A stretch of DNA of 64,000 nucleotides. Source: Parus major (taxonomy: Eukaryota > Chordata > Aves > Passeriformes > Paridae). The notes under the pieces were generated by a model. That model made no database searches and was not told where the DNA came from. It saw nothing but the letters and a program-made list of their open reading frames with translations. Numbering within the stretch: position 1 is the stretch's first letter; each line of letters opens with the position of its first letter. Both the position numbers and the translations under genes were made by a program. Below are positions 13,001 through 26,454 of this stretch, one piece after another. The stretch is from contig NC_031771.1 of assembly GCF_001522545.3 (NCBI RefSeq), positions 25,918,847 to 25,982,846 on the forward strand, in the 5' to 3' direction.

Positions 13001-16000
13001 AGAGACTAAGGCTTCTTCTGCTAGAGAAGAGTCAACCTTGGAGAATATGACTAAGAATTATAATATTAGAAGATAAAAACTTGCCAGGGAAAGATCACTC
13101 ACTATTTTCCATGGCACACAAATTAGAAAATTGTTGATTTGAGCACTTAAGACAAGTAAAAGGAAGTGGGTTTTGTTTGCTTTTTCTTGCACTATGACTG
13201 GTTGCATTTTTAGATTCCATCAATTGTCAGAGGATTTCTTAACATTCAGAAAAGCTATAGAATGGTTAAAAAAAAAAGTTAAGAGAATTTTATGGAGGAC
13301 TGTCCATTGGGTGCTATTGAACATGATGATCTGGAGAAAAAAAACAACTACTCCAAGAAGTCCCACAGCTAACTCCTATTTATATGTATTATTATAATAA
13401 GGAGAGCTGCACTTAAATCCTGCTTCTGTTCTTTTTGTATTCTGCTTCTCCACATCTTTCTCCCTCCAAGGGAAGTTCAGAGTCTCAGCACTGCTGCAGT
13501 GTATGGAAGCTGTCGAGTTAACTCAGCTTTCCACTGTTTGGAACTAGTAGAGAGTGTAAACAGCTTTTAAAAAACTGTTTAAACTTTTGTAAGCAGTTGT
13601 TACTGTCATTATTGCTGTATAATTTGGTTGATACTTTCTGTTGCGCAGTACTTAGGTAGCCCCTGCTTATTACATAGATGCCAGATTCCACAGAAGGAAC
13701 ATGTAGTTAAGGAACTAACAAAATCATAGATGGCAGTAGTATTAGTAACTACACATTGATGTTAATATGGCTGACTTTTCCAGACCCTGAAATATGTAAC
13801 ATTTTTCAGGATTAAAATGACAGTGTGAAGTACCTCAGGTTAAGCTCATACTGGCTGAGTCCTTTAGCTTTTTTCCTATGTTTTTTAGGTATAGGTTTAA
13901 AGGCCTGAACAAATATACTAGATTTTGAGTAATATGCCCATGGACACAAATGTTTTAGGGTTTAGTCTAGCCTTAATGGGGGAAAAAAACATGAGATACT
14001 ACATTGAACAAAATGTGCATTTAGGATGCAGCAATTAAGAAAACTAATTTCCTTTCCTTTCGCCTTAGAGTAATCTCAATGCTAGAAAACAATATAAAGA
14101 ATTACTCTTCTTGGCCACCAGTGGTCTATAAGAATACATTCCACTGTGCCAGGTATTCCACAGTGCAAGGTATTCCCTCCTGCTCTGTTCACATTGACCC
14201 ATAAGGGAGATGGTACTGGGATTGCATCTCAGAGGTGTTTGTTAAAAACAAACAAACATACAAAAAAACCCCAGACCATTAGGTTGTATTGAAATTTAAT
14301 TCATATATGATATGGCTCAGGATCTGTAAGAGAAGTGCTGTGGCAGCCCAAGCTCTTCTTTTTGCACTTGTAGGGATGTTATGAGCTCTTGTCAAATCTG
14401 AACAGCTGTAAGAAGGGGAGCTTTACAAAATTTGATTTTTGTGGTAAAGTCTTGTGACTAGAAATGTTATAGAATGCTTTTATGTCCAAGGCTTGAGATG
14501 AGTGAAGACTAATTTGCATGGATAAATACTAATCTGGAATTTAATTTTGTTAGATTCAGTTTATGTTCTGAGGCATGGTAATGGACCAGTGCTGAGCTTC
14601 TGTTCATGAGGTTCAACAGCTGAAACTTGATTGTTATATTTCATTTTCTTTGCCCAGGCAAAAGGTGAGGGCAGTCTTTCCCATTGGAAAACTGCCATTT
14701 AGTTGGCAACAAAAACATTTAATCTTAAAAAATAACAACTACAAAACAAACAAATCTCAATCCACAAAAAAATTCTAAGAGAATGTGCTGCACACAAGAA
14801 GCACTAGCCACAAAATACTCCTCCCTGTGCATCTTTACGGAAGTGTAATGCTGCCTAGGCTACTCATGACATTTTTGCAGCCATGCCTGCAGTTTCTGGA
14901 CATGAGCTTAGCTGCTTCATTTAAAGAAAATAAGCAACTATGGCTTTCTTACAATAGATGCTGGATGCTGTAATACATCCTTAGAAAGCTAGTGTATTTT
15001 ATGGCGTGAGCTGGGCTTGTGGTAGTTCAGATGCCAAGCTATGACAGTCAGATCAGAGGCATTTTAAAAACATACCCACTAGGCTGTCCCAATAGCTCTC
15101 GTGCTTCTAGAATAGTCCACAGTTAGGAATAACTCACATTTGCAAAACTTCCCTAATGTGGAAGAGTAAGGATAGATGAATACTATGGAAAACCTTCATT
15201 CCCTTGATATGAAGGATACAAATGAAAGGAAAATACTTGGTTTTTCTTCCCTCAAATATTTCAGGTTTTATTTCTGAAATAGAAATATAAGGTCAAATTT
15301 GTGGGGCATTAGAATTAAGGATTATAAAGTTGGGGATTATTGTATGTGGCTGGTTGAAAAGATATTTGAAATTAAATCCTATGTTTTGCTTTCCTATTGT
15401 CTCTCATTTTTCTAGGTAAATGAAAGCAAAAGCAGTAAAACCTTCATTCAGTCAAAGCTGAATGGAGAAAGGGAATAGGTTGCAGTGCACAGAAGTAAAA
15501 GTTTCTTATTAAATCACTTGATTTTGAGAGTAGAATCACTGTTTAAATAAGGAATACTGTGTTCCTAGTTTAACAGGGTTCATCGGTTTGAAAATGATTA
15601 CTGTAGTCTGAAACATCTCTAATGAATTGAAACTTAAACCTGTCATATCTTTTCTCTTTTTTTTAATATATTACTAAGTTGGCATTATAGTTGTGTTAAA
15701 ACATCTGCCATCTTGTGTATGAATGCTTTTCCCTAATGGTCAGCTTGTCACAGTTAATTAGTCTTTAGACATATGAACAGTCATAAAGCAATGTGACTTT
15801 GAAAATTATGTTTCTAAACACCCATAACTTTGAACCCTAAACAGACAATGTACTCACTAGTTATTTGTGCTCCACAGCAGACTGTAAACCACCTTCATAT
15901 TGCAATTTCTAAGGGAGTTTGCAGATTTCTGTGTGAAACACTTGTTGCATGTGCTTTTAAATTTGCTGTATGCATGGGTTCAGTTTTGATTTCTTCACAG

Positions 16001-16578
16001 GTATGAAGAAATCTACACCAATAATGATGTAGAATAGCACAACTGATTTTCTGTATTTTTGAATTTGTTCTTGAGTTTTACATGTCCTTTTTGCCATCAG
16101 AAAGTCCCGACTGTGCTCTGAAAACAAGAAATGCTGAGGTTGTCCCCTCAGTCACTGACCATTCGTAACAATTTGGAATTGCCATGAATTTACTGTAGGA
16201 TTTATTTTGATCAATTGGAAAGGTATGATGACTTCAAAAATTTGAACATATATTCAGACTTAAGAGTAGTCTGGCATTACATTTTTCATTCGGGCTTCTC
16301 TTGTGTTTTTAACTTCCTGATGTTCCACACAGTGGTTGGCACAATGCTGGAAATATAAATGGGATTTATCTTGGAAGAATGCAAATGAGCACTAAGATGT
16401 GCTGGACCATTAATCCTTGTTTGCTTTAAGCTGAATAAAATTTCAAGGAATTTCAGAAACCTGCCTCATACATGTCATTTTCCTATTGGATTGGGCTCCA
16501 TGCTATAAGAGAAACTGGGGAAAAGAAAAGGAAACCAACAGAATAAGTCCATTCATAAAAAAGTATAGCAGATGCTGT

Positions 16579-16601
16579 ATCAGGCATCTTAGATGCCTGA
16601 T
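16579..16601. repeat. Perfect 11-bp inverted repeat with 1-base spacer
   Basis: The arm ATCAGGCATCT and its exact reverse complement AGATGCCTGAT are separated by a single T. Transcribed on either strand it could form a tight hairpin only after opening the loop. As DNA it is a near-perfect palindrome. Its function is unknown. Confidence 0.9.
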
Positions 16602-17557
16602 GTTTTTGCAAGAGGCTTTTTCTACCAAAGGTAATTCATGCTGTCCTATACTCTATTCTTCTTCTTTTGGATAAGGTAGTTTCCATTTCATAAGTATTAA
16701 TGCCTGAGCATATAGGAACCAGTTTTTATTAAAACCCTGATTATGGTTTTCTGAAGAAGAGGTAATTGCAGGAAGATCAGAAGCTAGTGGTTAATGTATG
16801 TCTCTAATGAATTCTATTTGGTTTCCAAACACATAGCAACTTGTATGTCTTAAATTATGATTCTTCTTTTTTCATTATATTAGTCTTAGTAAACCTTAAA
16901 AATATTAATAGGGATGGAGGACTGTGTAAGACTCCCATAAGGGGAAATAGCACAAATAGCTGATGCAAGAAGTTGACAAAATGGGCTATGGGCACATAGG
17001 TAGCCTTTTCCTTTTTTAAGAGTGTTCCAAATTCCAGTAGACAGTGTTTGATCTTCCCTTATGTTTGGGAAGAATGAGGAGCTAGTGCCTTTCATGCCCT
17101 CTTCTCTCGTTTTGCAACCTGGTAGTTAGCTGCCTTCAGAGTTTGGGATTCTATATGAGCCTGACAAAAAGTAGGGGTTACAGGTACCATTCATTACATG
17201 CTGGTAAATGCTTAGAAAAGGCAAGATATTCTTTAGCATCTGTCCCTGGAGGTGAATGGGAGACAATGCTTCCAAAGGGAGTCACAAACTGTGGAAGTTA
17301 CTAGGAGAGCAAGTGAGGTGTGTATGTATGCCACAGGGAGATGGCATCTGAAGTGGTGTGGAATCAAAGTGCCTCCATGCTGAAGGACCTTTGTCCAGCA
17401 GGTTTTGCAATTAGAGGACTTGGGAAAGTTGTGGCTGGCCTTTGAAAGGACCTCTTGTGAGAGACCCAGCCTTGAAAAATCGATTAGGACAGATCTTTAG
17501 AGGAAAAAGAGATAATCAGAGACAGTGTCATTAAATCTATCAGGGGTGTTTTCCCAA

Positions 17558-17591
17558 GGCCATAACACTGTGTAGGCCGTAACACTGTCCA
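17558..17591. repeat. 17-bp tandem direct repeat, two copies
   Basis: GGCCATAACACTGTGTA is immediately followed by GGCCGTAACACTGTCCA, with 14 of 17 positions identical. This is a small local duplication of no evident function. Confidence 0.85.
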
Positions 17592-18609
17592 GCATTCTAC
17601 AGTATTTTAATGTTATACAGTTATTCCTTTCTTTGAATCAAGCTTACAGACTGCAGCTTGTCTGCTTTTATGAGAGAGAGATCCATGATAAAATTACAGA
17701 AAATGCCTAACTAGTTTTAGGAAACTCTGAGCTCTCTTACAGCTCCATTATACATACACCCTAACAAGCAATAACACAAAATGTCTTGTACATGAAAATA
17801 GTTTGGTAAATGCTGTGGTAACAGAATAAACAAATATTAGCAAAATGGAGTCCTGCTCTAATAAATATATGGTACATTACATTCTGAAAGTGAGACTCTC
17901 GGGACCAGATTCTCCTCATCTGATTTAGACCAGCTCAGCATCATTAACTGACATGAATTTACACAAGTTCTGTAAAAAATATGCACCTAAATTTATTTTT
18001 TTCCCCGTCCTTAGGGATGATTTTCAAACCATGTTTCTTTTATGCCATATAGTGTTTTGAGATTATGGTGCAGAACTCAGGCTTGGCCTTGAGAAAAGCA
18101 AAAAATCTGCAATTTGCCTAGACCAGATATTGTCCATAGTCAGGGAAGCTCTGCTGCAACATGATGAATCAAGAAAAGGTAGTTAGCTAGTGAATAGCTA
18201 GGAGAGCCTCAGGTGTCTTCTGAATGCTAATTTTGCATGGGTACATAAATGCAGATTTTCCTGTAGGCAGTGAAGGTCCTGCTCTGAAATCAGGGCTGGC
18301 AAATAAGCATTCTAAGCTGTTCTGACTCTGCAGAGGTAAGATATTAGTAGTATTCATATAATCACTATTAGACATAGCTATAAGTTATCCTGTAGCTTCT
18401 CTAAAATCACAAAAATATTCTTTGTACGTTGTAGTCTGTTGTGAGCTGTCATTTATGGAGTTCCTGGCAAGGCTTTTAATGCACAAAATCTTGACAGGAA
18501 ATGGAACTAGTGAGTGTGTGAATGCATCTCAAGTCATCCAGCACCATTCAGTTTTGCACTTAGATTTTCTCAATGCATAAACATCCATTAAATATATCTT
18601 GAAAATATG

Positions 18610-18790
18610 CAGATTGGGAGGCACCTCTGAAGGTCAAATGGACAAACCTCCTGGTCAGTCCAGAGACAATGCAAAGGCTAGATCAGGTTCCTAAGGGCTT
18701 TGCTCAGTAGTGTTGAGTATCTCCAGGAAGGGAGGCTCCTTGTGTCCCTGTGCAAATATGATCTAGGTCTTAACACTCTCTGTGAGTGTT
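18610..18790 (-). mobile_element. Diverged CR1 LINE 3' UTR fragment
   Basis: On the plus strand the order GATTGGGAGGCACCTCTGAA, GGTCAAATGGACAAACCTCC, then GCTAGATCAGGTT and GAGTATCTCCAGGAAGG, follows the minus-strand layout of an old CR1 3' UTR (consensus motifs: 'ggacctctggaggtcat', 'tccaacc', 'agagcaggttgctcagg', 'gaatatctccaaggatgg'). Indels and substitutions are frequent, so it is older than the copy at 56.1 kb. Confidence 0.65.
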
Positions 18791-20266
18791 CCTTCTTCAG
18801 CTGGGGACAGCTGTCAGCTTCAGCTTCAACCTAAATATTGGAGGACATCTTGTTGCTTGTCTTGTGCTGGCATTAACTAATCTGTGGCTTCAGAGCTTTT
18901 TAGATCTTCTCTTACAACAGTGTATTGTGGGAGTCAGTATGGATTTGCAAGACACAGGTTGCAGAGGTTTTTTTTGGTGGTTTTAGTTGACATGCAGAGG
19001 TTGAGGAAAAAGCCAAGTATTTGGCAGAAATTTCAAAGCAGGTAAATCAGAGATATCTTCAGGACAATTATTCTTGTTCTGAATCTTCTTGAACTTTAGA
19101 AAATTAGAGAGCAAGGCTTAGAAACTTTGCTCAAACATACCTCCACAAGAAATAAGGGCAGGGTGAAGTAAACCTTGTATGGTATATGCTATTTCAGCTT
19201 GTGGGTGGTTAAACACTTCTGTGCTGCAAATACATTGTGCAGCATATAGTGTACTGCAGTATATTGTGAGATTTAAAGTGAGGTTACATACAGCTAAGAG
19301 AAAAAAATAACTGCAGTTCTCATGTTTTTCTTTGCATCTGATTTAGGAGAAACAGACCTATGAGTTCATCAGCTGCCAGTCTGAACTGTGGAAAAGGATA
19401 AATCCATACAAAAATAACAATCTCTATTGCTAAAGTGATACCTCTCATAATTCAGGCCATGGATATGACTTGATATCTTGAATATTTCTCACCAAGAAAA
19501 GTGGAGAAGGCTTTGTGTTGCACCACTTTAATTTTTTTTTTTTTCAGGGGTTTTGAGGCTGTCAGCTTGGTCTTGCAGTGTAACTCAGAGGCTTTTCTTG
19601 CTTTTGTTAAGTGACTGCAGTCTCCTGAGTGCACTCTGCAGTTTATTCTCGCTTTTGATTATGCAAATTCCTTTGAGATATTTAAATGATAACGTGCTCT
19701 GTTCTGTTTTGGAGCTATGTATACTACAACTGGCACCACGCTTTCTCATAGTAGCTAAGAATTGCCTTTTGTACAAGTAAATCTTCCTTATATTGGCTGC
19801 AATTCAGCACAAATCCATATTCTGACAGAATTTTCCATGCTTGCTAGTGGAAAATATCATTATTTCCTATAAAGAAGTAAAAGAATCTCCACCAGTTGTC
19901 TTTGGCATAAAAATGCTTACACATGGAGGCCTTACACCACTTCCTCCAGAAAGATAAAGAAATGTGCACCCTCAAAGTGATCTCCTGAGGTTTCTGTGAG
20001 TCTGAGGACATGACATGAAGGAGGATGATGTGGAAGAATTTCTACATTGGCTGTAGTTCTTCTGCCCTTCTCTGTACCTGTCTAGAGCATACATCTAGAC
20101 TTAGACAACGTACATTCTTATAGGTTCAAATAATCCACTGCTTCAGAAATTTCACTAGAGGAAATTGCCCAAAATGCCGCATTTGAATATACCACAAGTA
20201 GCTGATTATGCTTCTAGATTCCTGTTATGAATTCTCTGGCATTTTTGAATATAGATTTGAATAAGA
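18791..20266. other. Unassigned non-coding DNA
   Basis: I see no gene, RNA or transposon in this stretch. Frames are short and overlap on both strands without a favoured one. Confidence 0.6.
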
Positions 20267-20450
20267 TTTTTTTTTTTTTTTTTTTTTTAGAATAACATAT
20301 ATAGAATTTGGAGTTGAACTCTAGCTTTATTAAAGCAAACAAACAAAACCAGACAAACCTTCATCTCCTCCACTTCCCTCCCCTGCAAAAAAAAAAAAAA
20401 CAACCAAAAAAACCAACACCCAACTCCCACCCTAAAAAAATCAAAAACAA
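20267..20450. repeat. T22 run plus A/C-rich tract
   Basis: Twenty-two T residues (20267-20288) are followed within 100 bases by fifteen A residues (20386-20400) set in an A/C-rich stretch. The two homopolymers are complementary and could pair in a transcript. This could be two retroposon tails in opposite orientation or ordinary low-complexity DNA. Confidence 0.85.
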
Positions 20451-22659
20451 AGGTTAGGTTTATAACATAAAATAGATCCTCTCAGAACTGGGTTAAAAGA
20501 ATCTTGACAGCCCAGACTAGGAGTCAAGATTACTGTAAAATGTGAAATTGTGCGAGATTTGACAAGGTTTGATATTTTGAAAAGAACATTCCAAGCACTT
20601 CTGAAGATGCACACACTTCATATATTTGACATAAATGACTGTATAAGCTGTATTTTCCAAGTCTCAACTGTGTGTTGAGAGATTAATGAGAATTTTCACC
20701 TTTGTTGCTGTCATATTTGTTTGCTAGAAGCAAATTGATTTTCCTTATTAGCTGAGCATTACTGATACTCTTACTAAAACAAAATAAACAAAAAGCCCAC
20801 TAAATGAAAATACAGGAGGGTAACTGTTAGGGACAGTAGGCTATCCATCTGTCTTCATCCTAATTGTAGGTGGAGGGAATTTTCCCTGTTATTTTGCATG
20901 AAAGAGTTCCCTTCCTCTGCAGTCTTCTCCTGGTATCCATAGGGAAAAAATGTTTTGTTACTACAGCGGAAGCCATAGAACACGTACACATTCTGTGTAG
21001 TGGGGGTGATTTCTGGATGCCACATGTGACCAAAAACTAAGCAGCCTCTTCAGCTCACCCCATGTCCAGATTCTGCTTTCCACACAGGAGAGATTGTGAG
21101 CAGCTTCTCTTCTGATACTCGAGCCTCAGAGAACATTTTAAGTGGTAGCTTGCCAGTTCATTCACAAAGTGTTGTAGTTTCACACCCTGACCCATGGGCA
21201 AAACTGCCCGTGGGATCTGCTGGTTGTTGGCAGGCTTGGACTGTTTGGCAGCTGTGGCTGTAACCTCAGCTCATGGCTAACAATGCTGGATCCAGAGCTT
21301 CAACTTGTTTAAGCCTCATGGAGTAGTCTTAGTGTGACTTATCTACCCATAAAACTTCTAAAATCTGTCTGTCAGAGTCTTGTAATTAGTCCTGATCTCC
21401 AGAAGATCATTAAATCCCTCAAGAAAACTTTACTTGAGGTTTGATGGAGAAGTCATTTTTGAGATAAGATGGAAAATTCTTGCTTTAATAAACCCTGGTA
21501 AAAGATATGCTTTCTCCAGAATTCCTATTTTAAGAACTCATCTGAGAATCACCTACAGTTTGAATAGAAGAAAAGTCTCCAGTATGACCAGAGTCTGTTA
21601 TAACATCCATTATACCATTAAAGAAATGTAAGATAGTCTATGGAAAATATATTTAGTTTTCCAGTTTGGTTCTTCTGTATAAGCTAGTTTGACTACTTTG
21701 GGTATTTTTTTTATTAGTCCATTCATGTTTTACTGTCAGGAGATTTCCAACAGATAACATTACCAAAGGAAATTATTTTGAGGAAGAATTAAGGTGGGTA
21801 GTACATACTGAATTTGAAAGGGAAAATATTCTGACTACAGAAGTTATACAAATTAGCTGAAGGACTCTGGGAACATCATAATACTTCCAAGGCATGTTTT
21901 GTCTAGGTAGAAAATTTGTTTGTTTTCCTTCCTAGCTCTGAAGGCATTAGAAATTCCCTGTAGTAAGCCCGAAGGGAAGTTTGCCCTGGAGTGTGTTTCT
22001 CCCCTGTAACACTTCCCTGATGCAAATTATTGATGCATGATTGCAATCTCCAATTGTGACAGCATTTCTATGTTTTAGCTTTAATGAACCTACATGATAG
22101 TTATTTGGCAACATTAAGGCTCATTTAAAACACTGTATTGATGATTAACTGGCAAATACCATTATATCACTGGGAAATCTGTCAGCAATAGTTACTTGTT
22201 TCCATGCCTTCAGCACATTCATCAAAGGGATAACAAACAGATACTTTTTTGAATTTTAATGAAAAAATTGTAGCGCAGACATGAGGCTTTAAAATTCAAA
22301 GGTCTATAAATAATGAAAAATTTCAGCAATAGTTACTGTTTCCTTATCTTTAAGAGAAATAACAGCTATATGTTGTACTTTGTTGCTAACAGCATACTTT
22401 AATATTTATGAACTTCCAGTTTTCTATAGACAGAGAAATTCAGTAGTTGTCACTGTAATGGTTTGTTATTTATATGCGTCTAAATTTTACAGAAGCAGAA
22501 TGCTATTAGTTTATTAAATTTGCACTAACCAGAAACATCCTCTTTTACTGTTACATTCAACAAAGAGCAACTTGAAAGCTACAGAAGTGCTGTCACAGAT
22601 GGCCTGTCACCAGAAAGCAGCCCACAAGCTTTGGCTCAAGAGGGGTCACTGGTACTCTC
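20451..22659. other. Unassigned non-coding DNA
   Basis: Nothing is recognised here. A locally less AT-rich patch around 21150-21300 has no coding frame and no clear repeat match. Confidence 0.55.
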
Positions 22660-22693
22660 TGTGTGTGTGTGTGTGTGTGTCTGTGTGTGTGTG
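22660..22693. repeat. (TG)n microsatellite
   Basis: Alternating TG over 34 bases with one C interruption at 22681. This is a typical vertebrate dinucleotide microsatellite with Z-DNA potential. Confidence 0.95.
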
Positions 22694-25600
22694 CAGGACT
22701 GCAGCCTGCAGGCAGGAAGCAAATTAAAGAAACAAGCCTTTCTGCTCAGTATAATTTCATATCTTGGGATGAATGGAGTCATTGTGGCAATAACTAGATT
22801 ATCTGATTAGGAGATGGATTTTACTGCAGTTGTATAGCACTATTTTCTAAGAGGAGTTAATGTCTTTTGAATTTTATGGATACTGCCGGTGTTTTGAGAG
22901 GCTTCTGAACGTGTTACAGAAAGACTGTGATTCACTTCCTCTCAAGCTCAGTTTGGACACTGCAACAGTATTACATTCAAGCACTTGTGTTTTTCTGAAT
23001 TACTTCAAAACCTTTTAAATCTAAGAATGTCCCAGGCATCTGCACTTATTCCCAAGTTTCAATTAGCCTCTGAAACTTAGGATTTGTTTGATTCCACAAA
23101 ATGACATCTCAGAGGTGTAACATGAACCTTCAGTATTTATGAGAGTGTATTTTAGCTGTCTTAATGTGGTTTTGTTTTGTTTTGTTGAATTACCAAAAGA
23201 ACTGTAGAAATTTATCATTGCTTGACAATGGTAGTTGTGTACATGCCCTTTGTGAAACTTGACTGAGTCATTATAAATATATATGCTCTCTGTGTGAAAT
23301 GTTACTTCACTTAAGGAGTGTCCAGATGTTTTTTAATAATTTTTGCCTCTGGATAAAGAGCTAAATCACTGACTGTTCTTTTTGTAGGTGAAGGAAGATG
23401 TATTGTCACTTCTAATGTACAAAATGTTGGTGTATACCCTCTGCTTTATTACTAAACAGCTTTCTTCTCTTCCTCTCCATCTTTCTAAATGTAACTTTGC
23501 TGGTGCCACTTAAAAGGATGTTCCTACAAAATATGGATTGTCTGAATAATAGCTTCTGAATCATGTTCTGTGAGGCCTAATTTTTAGACATCTGGCACAG
23601 GAATTAGGAATTTAGAAGGAGTTTGTGAAGTCACCTAAAAAGGGTGCAGAAAACAGAAGGGAAGAGCATCTCTGAAAGGCAATGTAAAGAAACTTGCATG
23701 CAGTGTAAGGAGCAATCTAAAGCAAATGGAAACCACTGTGGTGTCTTCTGTCTTTATTTCCACTTTATCTTAATCTCTGCTCTCCTCTAGAGTATAGCTG
23801 CCTCAGCAGCTCCAAGAAATGTGGTTTGCTGTCTGTTCTCTAAAAAAAAATATTTTTTTTGTGAAAAGGTTCCTGCCAGTTAGTTTTGTTTTATTGCAAA
23901 GAGTTTAGAAAAGGTAGCATTTTAGGGGTTTTAGGATAGGAATTGGAAATCTGCAGATTCAATTTTTTATTTTCTTTCTTTTTTTTTAATTTCAATTGGA
24001 TGATTATGTTTTCAGGTACCTGAAAACTTTCTAGTTCTGGCACAAAATGCCACATTAAAAAAAACAAACAAAAACCCAAACAAAAGAGTGAAAAAAATCC
24101 AACATCCCCCCAGGCATTTTTGAACATTATACTATTTGCTTAACTAAGGTAAATTAGGGTACACAAAGTCTCAAAGGTTAGTATTAACAATAATTGATTT
24201 TAAGGTTTTTTTTTTGTTTTTACTGTATTTACTTGTTTGATATAAATGTATTTACGTTAAAAAAAATCTTTGAAGGGCAGTTCACATTATGAAAACAGTT
24301 TAATTCTCTTTGAAAATGGATGAAATGTTCATTTACTTCTATTTCTTTCCACAGTTGCAAGACCTTTATCTGTTCTGTAATTTAGTTTTCATCCTAGTGC
24401 ATAATATGTTACAATATGAATAATTTGAATTATGTCTCACTTTGGTATTCCATAATTCATGCCAAAATTTAATTTCCACACCTGTGTCCATAGAGATTTT
24501 GCAGAGCAGTGTTTTTAAAGGTAGGTTCCCATGAGTGTTCAGTGTTTCTTCCTGTGAGTACTACTTGAGACTAGAGGTAAAAATAAAATGAAGAGTGGGA
24601 CAGATGGAAAAAAAAACAATTCAAAAACAATCAAAATCAGAGGAAAAAGGAGTTCAAACAAATACAGAGCCACTCCATAAAAAATATACTTGAGGTGTTA
24701 ATTCAGATCGTCACTACCTGAACAAGTGAAGATTGCATCTGTGTAAAGAAGAACCTTACTGCTTGATTTTAGCACAGTTCTGACCTTTATTTGTGTGCAA
24801 ACACCTGCTTGGATGAGAAATATAGTTCTCACTATATTCAGTCTGAAACTGTCATTCAGTGGCCTTCTGGGAATTTTGAGCAAGGTTCATTGGGGTCAAA
24901 TACAAAGGCAATTGTTCAGATGTCCAAGTTTCTTGCATTGTATGGTCACACCTATGATAGATTTCCAAAAAAGAAGCCTTGGTGAATGACAACCAAGATT
25001 CAAGAGCACAGTTCCCATGAGAGGTGCTAAACAAGAAGAAATTTCTGAAGTGAGAGGCCATGGCAGATGTTCTGTTAATAATAGCAGTAAACACTACAGT
25101 CAGTTTTAATCACATTAATTAAAGGAATTAAATTTTCTCCTCCTCTAGCATTGAGTAACCAGCATTTTGAGGAGCACTGCTGCTCATGACTTTGATACAG
25201 ACTTGTTAACTGGGTGGTTCTTTATCTTTTTGTTAAGCAGCAATGACTATAATGCCTTCAAATGAAGGAGACTTTCTGCTATAGGAATGAAGAATTGTCT
25301 AAATGTAGTTACATGGAGATGTCCTGGGTTTTGTGCTTGAGTCTGTACAAAGAAATTAGATTTGGCTGAAGTTGCACTCCATATCATTCAGTGACAGTAA
25401 GTGGTGATGTAAGATATCTCAGATAAAAGATCTCAATACTGATGGATTTTTATTTTTATTTTTTTTTCATTTAAAGAAGTGCCTTGAAGTATTGGAATCT
25501 TAAACCTGAGGTGAACTTCTTGGTGTCTTGTCAGGATTGGAAGTTCTTGTGCTTCCACCCTCCTCAGTGGACCACAGCTACAGCACTTAAGCAGCAGTGA

Positions 25601-26280
25601 ATCCTAGAATTCCCACAAGCATCCCCTAAGAGATCTGTCTTTTAAAAACTTTGGAAACAAAACACTGTTCCCTGTTTGTTTTGATATTTTTCTCTTAGAA
25701 AAAAGTGTCAGTTACAACCTATTTCACTTTTCACTGATCACATTTTCTGACAGCCAAAGTGTTCAACTGGGTAACTTCTAATCAGTCTAATTGTCATCTG
25801 TTAAAGCATCCCAGACTATAATGAAGCATCCCCAAACTGCATTCTCCAGAGACATTTCTGTAGTGTTTATCTCCTAGTGTAATCTAACTGTTCAGTAAAA
25901 ATTAAAGTTGATGGGTTTTATGTTTGTTTCTCTTTGACTTACCTATATCAACAGAGCTGGATTCATCATTTCTTAAACACCTTCTAAGTAGGAATTTGTT
26001 TGGATCAGACTGTAAACATAAGGAGGCAGGCAGAAGTGTAAATTCTTTTATTCAGCATATTTTTTTTTGGTGGCTTTTTGCTTGTTTGTTTTGTTTCAAT
26101 AACAAGAACATAACATTTCAGGGTAGCAATATGGTTATTAATGTCAGCCTAATACTCATCAGCCATTACAGACAGTTTAATTCATATATTGCTGGATATC
26201 AGAGAAAAGACAAAGCCAAAGTTACCATAGGCACAAAGAACAGGTACTGAACTTCGTGGATCTTGCAGGGAATGACTTCA
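22694..26280. other. Unassigned non-coding DNA
   Basis: No gene is supported. Low-complexity A/C-rich sequence lies at about 24057-24115. Frames of 60-108 codons exist on both strands (for example 25924-26250), but they have no coding character that I can defend. Confidence 0.55.
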
Positions 26281-26309
26281 AACTTCCAAAAACTTCCAAA
26301 AATTTCCAG
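26281..26309. repeat. 10-bp tandem repeat, about 2.9 copies
   Basis: The unit AACTTCCAAA occurs twice perfectly, followed by a third, slightly changed copy (AATTTCCAG). It lies 78 bp before the larger 34-bp duplication. Confidence 0.85.
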
Positions 26310-26386
26310 TTTTTAATAGCAGCAAGGGCCTCTGTATCAATGCTTTTTAAAGCTGGATGGGGACACACTGCACCATCAGCTTTGTC

Positions 26387-26454
26387 AGAGGCCCTTAACG
26401 ATCCTTGATCTTTATTTGCCAGAGGCTCTTAATCATCCTTGATCTTTATTTGAC
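26387..26454. repeat. 34-bp tandem duplication
   Basis: Two adjacent 34-bp copies begin AGAGGCCCTTAACGATCC and AGAGGCTCTTAATCATCC and share TTGATCTTTATTTG. They differ at about four positions. A third copy starts (AGA) but does not continue. The near identity suggests a fairly recent slippage or duplication event. Confidence 0.92.

Larger units (their letters stand above)
13001..18609. other. Unassigned non-coding DNA with small local repeats
   Basis: No recognised gene. Several short segments have splice-like borders and an open frame (13471-13555, 14374-14407, 17140-17170, 18122-18178). The first two join in phase, but each is too short to separate from chance. An A/C-rich run lies at about 14236-14275. 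The palindrome at 16579 and the repeat at 17558 are listed separately. Confidence 0.5.

Noticed and set aside
14061..14118. Exon-like segment after TTTCGCCTTAG
   Set aside because: Strong acceptor and open frame, but no acceptable donor before the stop.
25924..26250. 108-codon plus-strand ORF
   Set aside because: No acceptor/donor pair or homology. Phe/Ile/Lys-rich as expected for AT-rich non-coding DNA.
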